A stretch of 10,395 bases of DNA, taken from the NCBI GenBank assembly GCA_002309335.1, contig DBXH01000054.1, positions 7,461 through 17,855 of the forward strand. Direction: 5' to 3'. The notes under the pieces are model-generated. The model worked only from the letters and a program-made list of their open reading frames with translations, was not told the DNA's origin and made no database searches. The position numbers and the translations under genes are program-made. The DNA comes from Bacteroidales bacterium UBA1217 (GTDB lineage Bacteria; Bacteroidota; Bacteroidia; Bacteroidales; P3). This document shows, piece after piece, positions 1-5,571 of the stretch; positions within the stretch are counted from its first letter, which is position 1, and each line of letters starts with the position of its first letter.

Positions 1-287
1 TCGCTCATATTGTCGAAACTCCAGGGCGGGTCGAAGGTGAGTTCTACATCGACGCTTTTTACGCCTTCGATGTAGCTTATCATATCTTTTGCCTCGCGGA
101 ACATATATTCAGCTTCGGGGCAGTCGGGCGCGGTCATAGTCATCAGTACCTTGACGTTGAGTTCGTCGTCGACATCGATGTTATAGATCAGCCCTAAATC
201 GTAGATATTGACCGGAATCTCGGGGTCGTAGATATTCCGCAGGCAGTTGATTACCGCATCTTTTATGGTCTCTTTGTTAGGGGACAT
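1..287 (-). CDS. DUF59/MIP18-family Fe-S cluster assembly protein (SUF-associated), 3' end cut by window edge
   Basis: The first 95 codons are visible; the C-terminus lies outside the left edge. Translation from the ATG at 285-287 gives a small acidic protein with the DUF59 hallmark DPEIPVNIYDLGLIY at residues 21-35 and the conserved Cys segment MTAPDCPEAE at 51-60, then a near-C-terminal LTFDPPWS at 83-90 that is typical of the SUF-associated DUF59 subfamily of about 100 residues. So only some 5-15 residues should be missing. Proteins of this family (SufT-like) help mature cytosolic Fe-S proteins; the exact biochemical step is not settled. The start lies 11 bases after the sufE stop codon, on the same strand, so the two are almost certainly co-transcribed. 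There is no Shine-Dalgarno sequence, as is normal in Bacteroidota. Family assignment is firm; a specific sufT name would be inference. Confidence 0.9.
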   Translation of the reverse strand, partial: MSPNKETIKDAVINCLRNIYDPEIPVNIYDLGLIYNIDVDDELNVKVLMTMTAPDCPEAEYMFREAKDMISYIEGVKSVDVELTFDPPWSFDNMS

Positions 288-298
288 TTTATGTTGTT

Positions 299-727
299 TT
301 ATGAGTTCTGCGTTTTCATTTTGTATGCCAACGCGTAGGTTTTGATTTGTTTAATCATCGACACAAGGCCGTTGGAGCGGGTGGGAGAGAGGTGCTCCTT
401 GAGTCCGATGACGTCGATGAAATGCAGGTCGGCGTTGAGGATGTCGTCGGGTGTCTGGTTGTTGAAAGTTCTGATAAGCAGGGTGATGATGCCTTTCGTT
501 ATAACGGCGTCGCTGTCGGCGGCGAAATAGAGTTTGCCGTCGCGGTGTTCGCAGCTGAGCCAAACACGGCTCTGGCATCCTTTGATGAGGTTGCTTTCGG
601 TCTTGTCCTTTTCGTTGATGGCTGGGCAGTCTTTGCCCAGTTCGATAAGGTAGCTGTATTTGTCCAGCCATTCGTCGAAATTGGCGAATTCGTTGATGAT
701 TTGATCTTCTATTTCCTGTATGGTCAT
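299..727 (-). CDS. sufE: SufE, cysteine desulfurase sulfur acceptor
   Basis: A 142-residue cytosolic protein matching SufE in length and motifs. SufE takes persulfide sulfur from the cysteine desulfurase SufS and passes it to the SufBCD scaffold during Fe-S cluster assembly. The acceptor cysteine is Cys51, inside the signature IKGCQSRVWL (48-57), the same position as in the well-studied E. coli protein. The upstream segment LGKDCPAINEKDKTESNLI corresponds to the usual 'P.....K...N.I.GC' lead-in, and the C-terminal part (LSPTRSNGLVSMI) is the conserved SufE end. The ATG at 725-727 gives a natural family start (MTIQEIEDQIINEF). It lies 63 bases after the lptG stop, across a spacer of short tandem repeats with no recognisable TAnnTTTG promoter, and 11 bases before the DUF59 gene. 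The sufBCDS genes are not in the window. Confidence 0.96.
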   Translation of the reverse strand: MTIQEIEDQIINEFANFDEWLDKYSYLIELGKDCPAINEKDKTESNLIKGCQSRVWLSCEHRDGKLYFAADSDAVITKGIITLLIRTFNNQTPDDILNADLHFIDVIGLKEHLSPTRSNGLVSMIKQIKTYALAYKMKTQNS

Positions 728-743
728 ATCTTTTTTGTTTTTT

Positions 744-784
744 CTAGTATTGCTAGTATCTCTAGTATTGCTAGTATTTCTAGG
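744..784. repeat. 9-base tandem repeat CTAGTATnn, four copies plus a partial fifth
   Basis: Four uninterrupted nonamers start at 744, 753, 762 and 771: CTAGTATTG, CTAGTATCT, CTAGTATTG, CTAGTATTT, followed by CTAGG. The last two bases alternate, so an 18-base superunit is also visible. On the coding strand of the flanking genes the unit reads AATACTAG. The array fills most of the 63-base lptG-sufE spacer, ending about 17 bases before the sufE start. CTAG occurs five times in 41 bases at exact 9-base spacing. No coding potential or promoter box is visible. Role unknown. Confidence 0.9.
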
Positions 785-790
785 TGGAGG

Positions 791-1882
791 TTATTTGGGT
801 GCTTTTTTGATTAGTATGAGTGCGGCGATGCCGAAAGTGAGCTGTGGCAGGAAGACGGCCAGGAAAGGGCTTAGGTTGCCGTTCTCGGAGAAGACAGTGC
901 AGAATCTCATAAAGACGATGAATCCGAAAGCGAGCGTGATGCCTATGGCAAGGTGCAAGCCTATGCCGCCGCGTGTTTTGCGCGACGATATGGCAACACC
1001 GATGAAGGTCATTACGACGAATGCCAGCGGGTTGAGTAGCCTTTGATAATACTCGAGCTTGGCGGCTGTAACCGCCCCTGAGCCGCGCATCTTCTCGTGC
1101 TGTATGTGGTGGTAGAGCTCGACGCTGTTCATAGTGCTGATTTCTTTCGCCGCTTGGTTGAAGTCGTTGGGTTCGAGTTTAAGCTTCAACTTGGTTTTGG
1201 CGTAGGTCTTCATTGTCTCGCTGTTGCCGGTAAAAGAGCGCAGGGTTACACCCTGTCCTGTCCAGCATTTGCTGACGCTGTCGTAGATTATCTTGTTGGC
1301 TGAGACTCGCTGCTTAAGGGTGCCCGACTTGTCGTAACTGTCTTGTTGGAAGAAGATGGCGCTCTGTTCGTTGACATCGTAGCTGAACGAATAGACTTGC
1401 ACGCCCATAGCTGTCTGGAAATGCAGATTGCTGTAGTAACTGCGCTTCGTGGTGTGGATGTATTGGTCTTCAAACTCTTTAAGCTGGATGTTGCTCAGAG
1501 GGATAATGAAGTTGCCTACCAGCAGGATGCCAAAAGCCAGTATCAGCGAGCCGTGCAGGTAGGGGCGCAGCATTCGTTTGTAGCTTATGCCGCTGCCGAG
1601 AATGGCTATTATCTCTGTGTTTGCCGCCAGTTTGGAGGTGAAGAAGAGTGTTGAAATAAAGACGAAGAGAGGGCCGTAGAGGTTGAAGAAATTGGGTATG
1701 AAGTTGAGGTAGTATTTGAAAATGATTCCTTTGGCGGGAGCCTGGTTTTTGATGAAGTCGTCCAGTTTTTCGGATACGTCGAAGGTGATTACAATGATGA
1801 TGATAAGTACCAGCCAAAGCAGAAAAGTCTTGAGGTATTTGCCCAAGATGTATTTGTCGATTAGCGGATAGCTGAGTCTCAT
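791..1882 (-). CDS. lptG: LptF/LptG-family lipopolysaccharide export permease
   Basis: A 363-residue inner-membrane protein of the YjgP/YjgQ family. LptF and LptG are the transmembrane subunits of the LptB2FGC ABC transporter that extracts LPS from the inner membrane and pushes it onto the periplasmic Lpt bridge. The layout is the expected one: TM1 about 20-34 (a run of Leu/Ile/Val), TM2 about 62-82, TM3 about 111-128, a periplasmic beta-jellyroll-like domain about 130-275, then TM4-TM6 at about 284-300, 308-330 and 338-358. The segment FTSKLAANTEIIAILGSGISYKR after TM2 (81-103) is the conserved cytoplasmic coupling region facing the LptB ATPase, and the opening IDKYILGKYLKTF is the LptG-type N-terminus. 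The family is certain; LptG rather than LptF rests on N-terminal resemblance to Bacteroides LptG. The start codon sits only 18 bases downstream of a strong hairpin terminator, which constrains how it is transcribed. Confidence 0.9.
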   Translation of the reverse strand: MRLSYPLIDKYILGKYLKTFLLWLVLIIIIVITFDVSEKLDDFIKNQAPAKGIIFKYYLNFIPNFFNLYGPLFVFISTLFFTSKLAANTEIIAILGSGISYKRMLRPYLHGSLILAFGILLVGNFIIPLSNIQLKEFEDQYIHTTKRSYYSNLHFQTAMGVQVYSFSYDVNEQSAIFFQQDSYDKSGTLKQRVSANKIIYDSVSKCWTGQGVTLRSFTGNSETMKTYAKTKLKLKLEPNDFNQAAKEISTMNSVELYHHIQHEKMRGSGAVTAAKLEYYQRLLNPLAFVVMTFIGVAISSRKTRGGIGLHLAIGITLAFGFIVFMRFCTVFSENGNLSPFLAVFLPQLTFGIAALILIKKAPK

Positions 1883-1900
1883 TGTCGCGATTCTTTCATC

Positions 1901-1929
1901 AAAAAAGGTTCCCCGTGAGGAACCTTTTT
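1901..1929 (-). terminator. Strong rho-independent terminator between mutA and lptG
   Basis: A perfect inverted repeat, AAAAAGGTTCC at 1902-1912 and GGAACCTTTTT at 1919-1929, with a 6-base loop. Read on the minus strand it ends in six Ts (1906-1901) and lies 36 bases after the mutA stop, so it should end the mutA transcript. It is symmetrical enough to act on both strands. Only 18 bases separate the T tract from the lptG ATG. Confidence 0.88.
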
Positions 1930-1940
1930 CCTATAGGTTG

Positions 1941-1960
1941 TAACTTCTTTAACTTCCCTA
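1941..1960. repeat. Two degenerate copies of a GGAAGTTAAG-type decamer
   Basis: On the minus strand this reads GGGAAGTTAA then AGAAGTTA, two adjacent units at 10-base period. The same degenerate decamer recurs in the mutA upstream spacer (3916-4033). It lies between the mutA stop and the terminator hairpin. Confidence 0.55.
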
Positions 1961-1965
1961 AAATA

Positions 1966-3828
1966 CTACAGAATTCCGAAGAGTTTTTGGAAGTTTGTGA
2001 GAGATTCGAGGACGTTGGTCTTGACGTGGATGAACTCGTTGATGCCAAAGCCTTTGTAGGTCTCGACCATCTCTTTGGGGAATCCTGCGAGGACGATGGA
2101 TTTCACTTTGCCCTTCAGAAGGTTACAAGCGGTCTCGGTGATTTCTGCATATTCGTCGTCGGACGAGCAGAGAACCACGATGTCGGCTTTAGCATCGAGC
2201 GCGGCTTTTACGCCTTCCTCGGCGGTAGCGAAGCCGTTGTTGTCGATAATCTCATAGCCGGCGACACCGAAGAAGTTGGTGGCGAAGCCTGAGCGGGCGC
2301 GGCGCATAGCGAGGTTGCCGTAGGTGAGCAGGAATACTTTGGGGCGCTTGCCCGACTGCTCGGTAGCGAGGCGCAGGTGCTCGAAAGCCTCTGCTCCGCG
2401 GTAAGGCTCGATGGTCTTGATTTCGGTGCCTTTCTCGCAATGGCAGCAGCAACACTCCTTCTTCTCGATCTTGGCGTTCATCGTCTCGGTTAGGTTGGGG
2501 TATTGGTTGGTTCCAAGGATGGTGGTTTTGCGTGTAGCGATGTCCATATCGCGCTGCTGTGCGGTTTTGGCAATCTCGTCCTGAACATAACCTTCGCGGA
2601 TGGCGGCGGCGAAGCCGTTCTTGTCCTCGATGGTTACGAAATGCTGCCATGCATATTGTGCTATGGAGTCGGTCAGATTTTCAATATAGTAGCTGCCTGC
2701 TGCGGGGTCGACAATCTTGTCGAGATAAGATTCTTCTTTGAGGAGCAGCTGCTGGTTGCGTGCGATGCGGTAGCTGAAGTCGTCGGCCTCCTTGAAGGCA
2801 ATGTCGAACGGAGCCACGCTGATAGAGTCGGCGCCTGCGATTGCGGCACTCATAGTCTCGGTGGTGGTGCGCAGCATATTGACGTATGGGTCGAAGATTG
2901 ACTTGTTCCAAGTTGACGATGTGGAGTTGATGTAGGCTTTGCAAGCACAGTCGCAGCTGGGTTTGTACTGCTCGACGATTTTGCTCCACAGCATACGGGC
3001 GGCGCGTATTTTGGCAATTTCCATAAAGTAGTTGCCGCCGATGGCGAGGTTGAAGGCGATGTTCTTTGCGACGAGAGTGACGTCGCAGCCCTTGTCGCTC
3101 AGTTTGGCGAGCAGTTCGTTGGCTTCAGCGAGTGCGAATCCAAGTTCTTGAACGATGTTGGAGCCGGCATTGGCGAAGAGGCTGCCGTTCACCGTCAGTA
3201 CGCGGAATTTGGGCAGGTTCTCTTTGGCATAGTTCAGCAGTTCAACGGCCTCGGCGTAGTCGCCATCCTCACCTTTGCGGAAAGCGCCGTGGGTGAGGGC
3301 GTGTTTAAAGATGTCGAAGTTGACGCTGCCCTTGATTTCCTTGGTGTCGAAGCCGTTCTTCTTGGCGACGGCGACGAAAAGCTGCAGAGTTTTCAGATAG
3401 TCTTTCGAGCAGTTGAAATGAATTGAGACAGCGGTCAGATATATGTCCTTCAACAGGGTGGCCATCTGTTCCTCGGTCTCGATGGCTTTGACGCAGAAGC
3501 CCAATGCGGTGGCGCCGCGTTTTACGGCGTCGAGGGCGAAGGCGTTAGCCTTGGCGGGGTCTTTCTCCTTGATGTCCTGACGGATGTCCCACACGTTGCT
3601 GTCGGCCTGTTTGCCGCGAGTGTAGGGTGCTTGTCCGGGGTTAGAGTTCAGATACTCAATGTTTTCAAGATCTTCTGCTCTGTAGTAAGGTTTCACTTTG
3701 AAACCTTCGATGGTACGCCATACCAACTTCTTCTCGTAGTCTGCACCTTTGAGGTCCTTGTTAATCACTTCTTCCCATTTTTCGGTCGAAACTGGTGGGA
3801 ATTCGCTGAACAATTTATTGTCTTCCAT
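1966..3828 (-). CDS. mutA: Methylmalonyl-CoA mutase small subunit (MutA)
   Basis: A 620-residue protein matching the small, non-catalytic subunit of heterodimeric methylmalonyl-CoA mutase, which with MutB interconverts methylmalonyl-CoA and succinyl-CoA using adenosylcobalamin (propionate/succinate pathway, cytosol). Domains: N-terminal arm 1-60 (FPPVSTEKWEEVI, DLKGADYEKKLVWRT), TIM barrel about 65-450 with DPYVNMLRTTTETMSA (313-328), NQQLLLKEES (358-367) and the family signature VDPAAGSYYIE (373-383), linker 451-488, and a flavodoxin-like cobalamin-binding-type domain 489-620. Where the large subunit has the cobalamin-ligand motif DxHxxG, this protein reads YGNLAMRRAR (503-512) with no His, which identifies it as MutA rather than MutB. 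Length is close to the usual 610-640. Oddities: a CCCCHC cluster (459-464) in the linker and CDCAC (292-296) in the barrel. mutB is on neither side. The ATG at 3826-3828 follows a good promoter by about 30 bases. Confidence 0.95.
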   Translation of the reverse strand: MEDNKLFSEFPPVSTEKWEEVINKDLKGADYEKKLVWRTIEGFKVKPYYRAEDLENIEYLNSNPGQAPYTRGKQADSNVWDIRQDIKEKDPAKANAFALDAVKRGATALGFCVKAIETEEQMATLLKDIYLTAVSIHFNCSKDYLKTLQLFVAVAKKNGFDTKEIKGSVNFDIFKHALTHGAFRKGEDGDYAEAVELLNYAKENLPKFRVLTVNGSLFANAGSNIVQELGFALAEANELLAKLSDKGCDVTLVAKNIAFNLAIGGNYFMEIAKIRAARMLWSKIVEQYKPSCDCACKAYINSTSSTWNKSIFDPYVNMLRTTTETMSAAIAGADSISVAPFDIAFKEADDFSYRIARNQQLLLKEESYLDKIVDPAAGSYYIENLTDSIAQYAWQHFVTIEDKNGFAAAIREGYVQDEIAKTAQQRDMDIATRKTTILGTNQYPNLTETMNAKIEKKECCCCHCEKGTEIKTIEPYRGAEAFEHLRLATEQSGKRPKVFLLTYGNLAMRRARSGFATNFFGVAGYEIIDNNGFATAEEGVKAALDAKADIVVLCSSDDEYAEITETACNLLKGKVKSIVLAGFPKEMVETYKGFGINEFIHVKTNVLESLTNFQKLFGIL

Positions 3829-3864
3829 TGTTTTATATCTGTTTTATATATCCTTATTAAAATA

Positions 3865-3897
3865 CAAAGATACAAAAATATTTTAATTGTACGTAAA
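3865..3897 (-). promoter_or_regulatory. Promoter of mutA (Bacteroidota type)
   Basis: On the minus strand the -7 box is TATCTTTG (3865-3872), an exact match to TAnnTTTG. A weak -33 candidate TTTA (3894-3897) lies 21 bases upstream, in place of the consensus TTTG. Transcription should start near 3858-3860, giving a leader of about 30 bases without a Shine-Dalgarno sequence. Confidence 0.7.
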
Positions 3898-3915
3898 CGG
3901 GATATTTTTTTTATT

Positions 3916-4033
3916 GGAATTATTGGGAGTTAAAGGAAGTTATCGCGCTTCGCGCTGGAAGTTAAGGGACAATACATATACCACACAAATGTATCTACAA
4001 CTACATTTGTCCCTTAAGTTCCCTCAAATTCCT
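3916..4033. repeat. Decamer-repeat region, consensus GGAAGTTAAG, in inverted arrangement
   Basis: On the plus strand degenerate decamers begin at 3916 (GGAATTATTG), 3926 (GGAGTTAAAG), 3936 (GAAGTTATCG) and 3957 (GGAAGTTAAG), interrupted by a perfect 7-base duplication TCGCGCT (3943-3949 and 3950-3956). At 4011-4033 the same unit appears on the minus strand (AATTTGAGGG, AACTTAAGGG). The block occupies the spacer between the DUF4159 gene and the mutA promoter and has no coding potential. Unit boundaries are approximate because copies have diverged. Confidence 0.6.
3957..4022. repeat. Nested inverted repeat downstream of the DUF4159 gene
   Basis: The outer arms GGAAGTTAAGGGACAA (3957-3972) and TTGTCCCTTAAGTTCC (4007-4022) are complementary over 16 bases with one mismatch. 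The inner arms ACAAATGTA (3985-3993) and TACATTTGT (4002-4010) are perfect with an 8-base loop; they share 4007-4010 with the outer arm, so the two stems compete for four bases. It lies 40 bases after the DUF4159 stop and about 85 bases upstream of the mutA -7 box. There is no T tract directly after it on either strand, so it is not a textbook terminator. It could stabilise a 3' end, bind a regulator or simply be repeat-derived. Confidence 0.65.
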
Positions 4034-4061
4034 TTGAAATACCTATAATTTGCTCTTCCGA

Positions 4062-4721
4062 TTAGTTTGTGAAGGCGTAGCGCACGATATTTTCGCCCAT
4101 TTTGAAGGCTTTGAGGCGAGTTTCCTGGCTGTCGTTGTGCACATCCTGATCCTCCCATCCGTCGCCGAGGTCGCACTCCCAGGTGAAGAAACACACCAGC
4201 CGCCCTTCCCAAATAAGTCCGTAGCCTTTGGGAGGTTTGTTGTCGTGCTCGTGAATCTTGGGCAGGCCGTTGGGGAAGTCGTATTTCTGGTGGTAGATAG
4301 GGTGGCTGAAGGGCAGCTCAACAAACTCCAGTTCTGGGAAAACTTTCTTCATTTGCGGCACTATGAATTCGCGCAATCCGTAGTTGTCGTCGATGTGCAG
4401 AAAACCACCACCAATCAAATAGTTGCGCAGGTTTTGAGCCTCTTGTGACGAGAAGACCACGTTTCCGTGACCGGTGATGTGCAGCAGCGGGTAGTTGAAT
4501 ATTTCGCTGCTACCGACGTCGACTGTGGCATAGTTGGGGTCGAGGTTCATCTTGGCGTCGGCGTTGCAGAAGGCTATCAAGTTGGTCAGAGATGTCGGAT
4601 TGGCGTACCAATCGCCTCCGCCGCCGTATTTGAGCAGAGCGATTTGGGTGCGGTTTTGGGCGATTGATAATTGGACGCCGAGGGCTGAGATTAGGAGTAG
4701 TATGAAAGTTGTTTTTTTCAT
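4062..4721 (-). CDS. Exported DUF4159-domain protein
   Basis: A 219-residue protein with a clear signal peptide (MKKTTF, a hydrophobic core, and cleavage expected after Ala21 in LSIA-QNRT), so it is periplasmic or exported. The mature part is essentially one DUF4159 domain. Landmarks are KYGGGGDWYANP (31-42), LLHITGHG (79-86), GGGFLHIDDNYG (104-115), the block PFSHPIYHQKYDFPNGLPKIH (137-157) and FFTWECDLGDGWED (178-191), then the C-terminal HNDSQ....KMGENIVRYA. The pattern of a Gly-rich loop, a buried 'HITGHG' strand end and a 'GGGFLHIDD' turn suggests an alpha/beta fold like the ThuA/glutamine-amidotransferase-like group, but no catalytic triad can be assigned and the function is unknown. 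The ATG lies six bases after the rsmE stop, so translation is probably coupled. The pairing of an exported protein with an rRNA methyltransferase says little about its role. Confidence 0.88.
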   Translation of the reverse strand: MKKTTFILLLISALGVQLSIAQNRTQIALLKYGGGGDWYANPTSLTNLIAFCNADAKMNLDPNYATVDVGSSEIFNYPLLHITGHGNVVFSSQEAQNLRNYLIGGGFLHIDDNYGLREFIVPQMKKVFPELEFVELPFSHPIYHQKYDFPNGLPKIHEHDNKPPKGYGLIWEGRLVCFFTWECDLGDGWEDQDVHNDSQETRLKAFKMGENIVRYAFTN

Positions 4722-4727
4722 TGTCGT

Positions 4728-5426
4728 TCAGTTTACTAAGTTGAAGAAGGCTGTTGCGGCCATAGCTGCCGTCTCGGTGCGAAGCCGGCTGTTGCCGAGG
4801 GTTACGGGGATGAAGCCTGCGGCCAGAGCCAGTTCCACCTCGTCGTGGCTGAAATCGCCTTCAGGACCGATGAGTATCAAGGCGTTGCTGCCGGGAGTAT
4901 AGGCGGAGTGCAGCGGAGTGCGGTTGTCGCCGTCGCAGTAGGCGATGAATTTCTGTCCGTCGAACGGCGAGGAAATCAGTTCCCTTATGGGAGTAGGAGC
5001 GGCGAAGACTGGTTGTAAAGCCTTGAGCGATTGCTTCATAGCGCTGACAATGATCTTTTCCATCCGTTCCCGTTTAAGGACGCAGCGTTCCGAGTGGTCG
5101 CATACAATAGGTGTGATTTCGTCAACACCCATTTCCACAGCCTTTTCGACGAACCACTCCAAGCGGGCGGTATTTTTGGTCGGAGCAACGGCAATGTGAA
5201 GCCGGTAAGGTCTGCGGCCGTAGTCGGCGGTTCGTTCCACCACTTCGACTGAGCAGCTTTTAGGGTGAGCGTCAATGATGCGGCATCGGCATAGCGTACC
5301 TTTGCCGTCGGTGAGGTAAAGTTCATCGCCCACGCCCATCCGCAACACCCTAACGCAATGTTTCGACTCCTCCTCGTTAAGTGTGCAAATATCTGATTCT
5401 ATGTCTTCTGTAAAGAATAATTGCAT
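4728..5426 (-). CDS. rsmE: RsmE, 16S rRNA (uracil-1498-N3)-methyltransferase
   Basis: A 232-residue SPOUT-class methyltransferase that uses S-adenosylmethionine to methylate N3 of U1498 in helix 44 of 16S rRNA. The N-terminal PUA-like RNA-binding part carries SKHCVRVLRMGVGDELYL (about 21-38). The trefoil-knot domain shows the family motifs EWFVEKAVEMGVDEITP (90-106), MKQSLK (130-135), LIGPEGDFS (185-193) and LGNSRLRTETAAM (210-222), which build the knot and the SAM pocket. An upstream in-frame ATG at 5451-5453 would add nine residues (MQNEIEAIK). I chose the ATG at 5424-5426 because MQLFFTEDI is the usual family start and because the upstream ATG lies inside the promoter -7 box (5451-5458), so it would not be transcribed. 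It shares its transcript with the DUF4159 gene six bases downstream. Confidence 0.94.
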   Translation of the reverse strand: MQLFFTEDIESDICTLNEEESKHCVRVLRMGVGDELYLTDGKGTLCRCRIIDAHPKSCSVEVVERTADYGRRPYRLHIAVAPTKNTARLEWFVEKAVEMGVDEITPIVCDHSERCVLKRERMEKIIVSAMKQSLKALQPVFAAPTPIRELISSPFDGQKFIAYCDGDNRTPLHSAYTPGSNALILIGPEGDFSHDEVELALAAGFIPVTLGNSRLRTETAAMAATAFFNLVN

Positions 5427-5450
5427 CTTTATGGCTTCAATTTCATTCTG

Positions 5451-5458
5451 CAAATTTA
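5451..5458 (-). promoter_or_regulatory. -7 box of the rsmE promoter
   Basis: On the minus strand the sequence reads TAAATTTG, matching TAnnTTTG. Transcription should start near 5444-5446, leaving a leader of about 20 bases before the chosen rsmE ATG. No convincing -33 TTTG is visible 19-21 bases upstream, so the assignment rests on the -7 box and its position. Confidence 0.5.
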
Positions 5459-5524
5459 CGAATATTTTCTTTGATGAACATCTGTTGGTGAAAAATTACG
5501 TTGTTGTGTACTTTTTATTTGTTT

Positions 5525-5557
5525 TTTGCGTTAGTTAGTGTATTAAATCTATCTTTG
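5525..5557 (+). promoter_or_regulatory. Promoter of the 1,519-residue exported protein gene
   Basis: TTTG (5525-5528) and TATCTTTG (5550-5557) are separated by 21 bases, matching the Bacteroidota -33 and -7 consensus. The expected start of transcription (about 5562-5565) is only some 7-10 bases before the ATG at 5572, giving a very short leader. The promoter is divergent from that of rsmE within the same 145-base spacer. Confidence 0.72.
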
Positions 5558-5571
5558 AAATAATAATCAGT

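Noticed and set aside
2252..2650. Antisense-frame and alternate-frame open frames within mutA (also 2503-2901, 2681-2989, 3148-3426)
   Set aside because: They are Arg/His-rich or featureless shadow frames overlapping a full-length, motif-bearing mutA.
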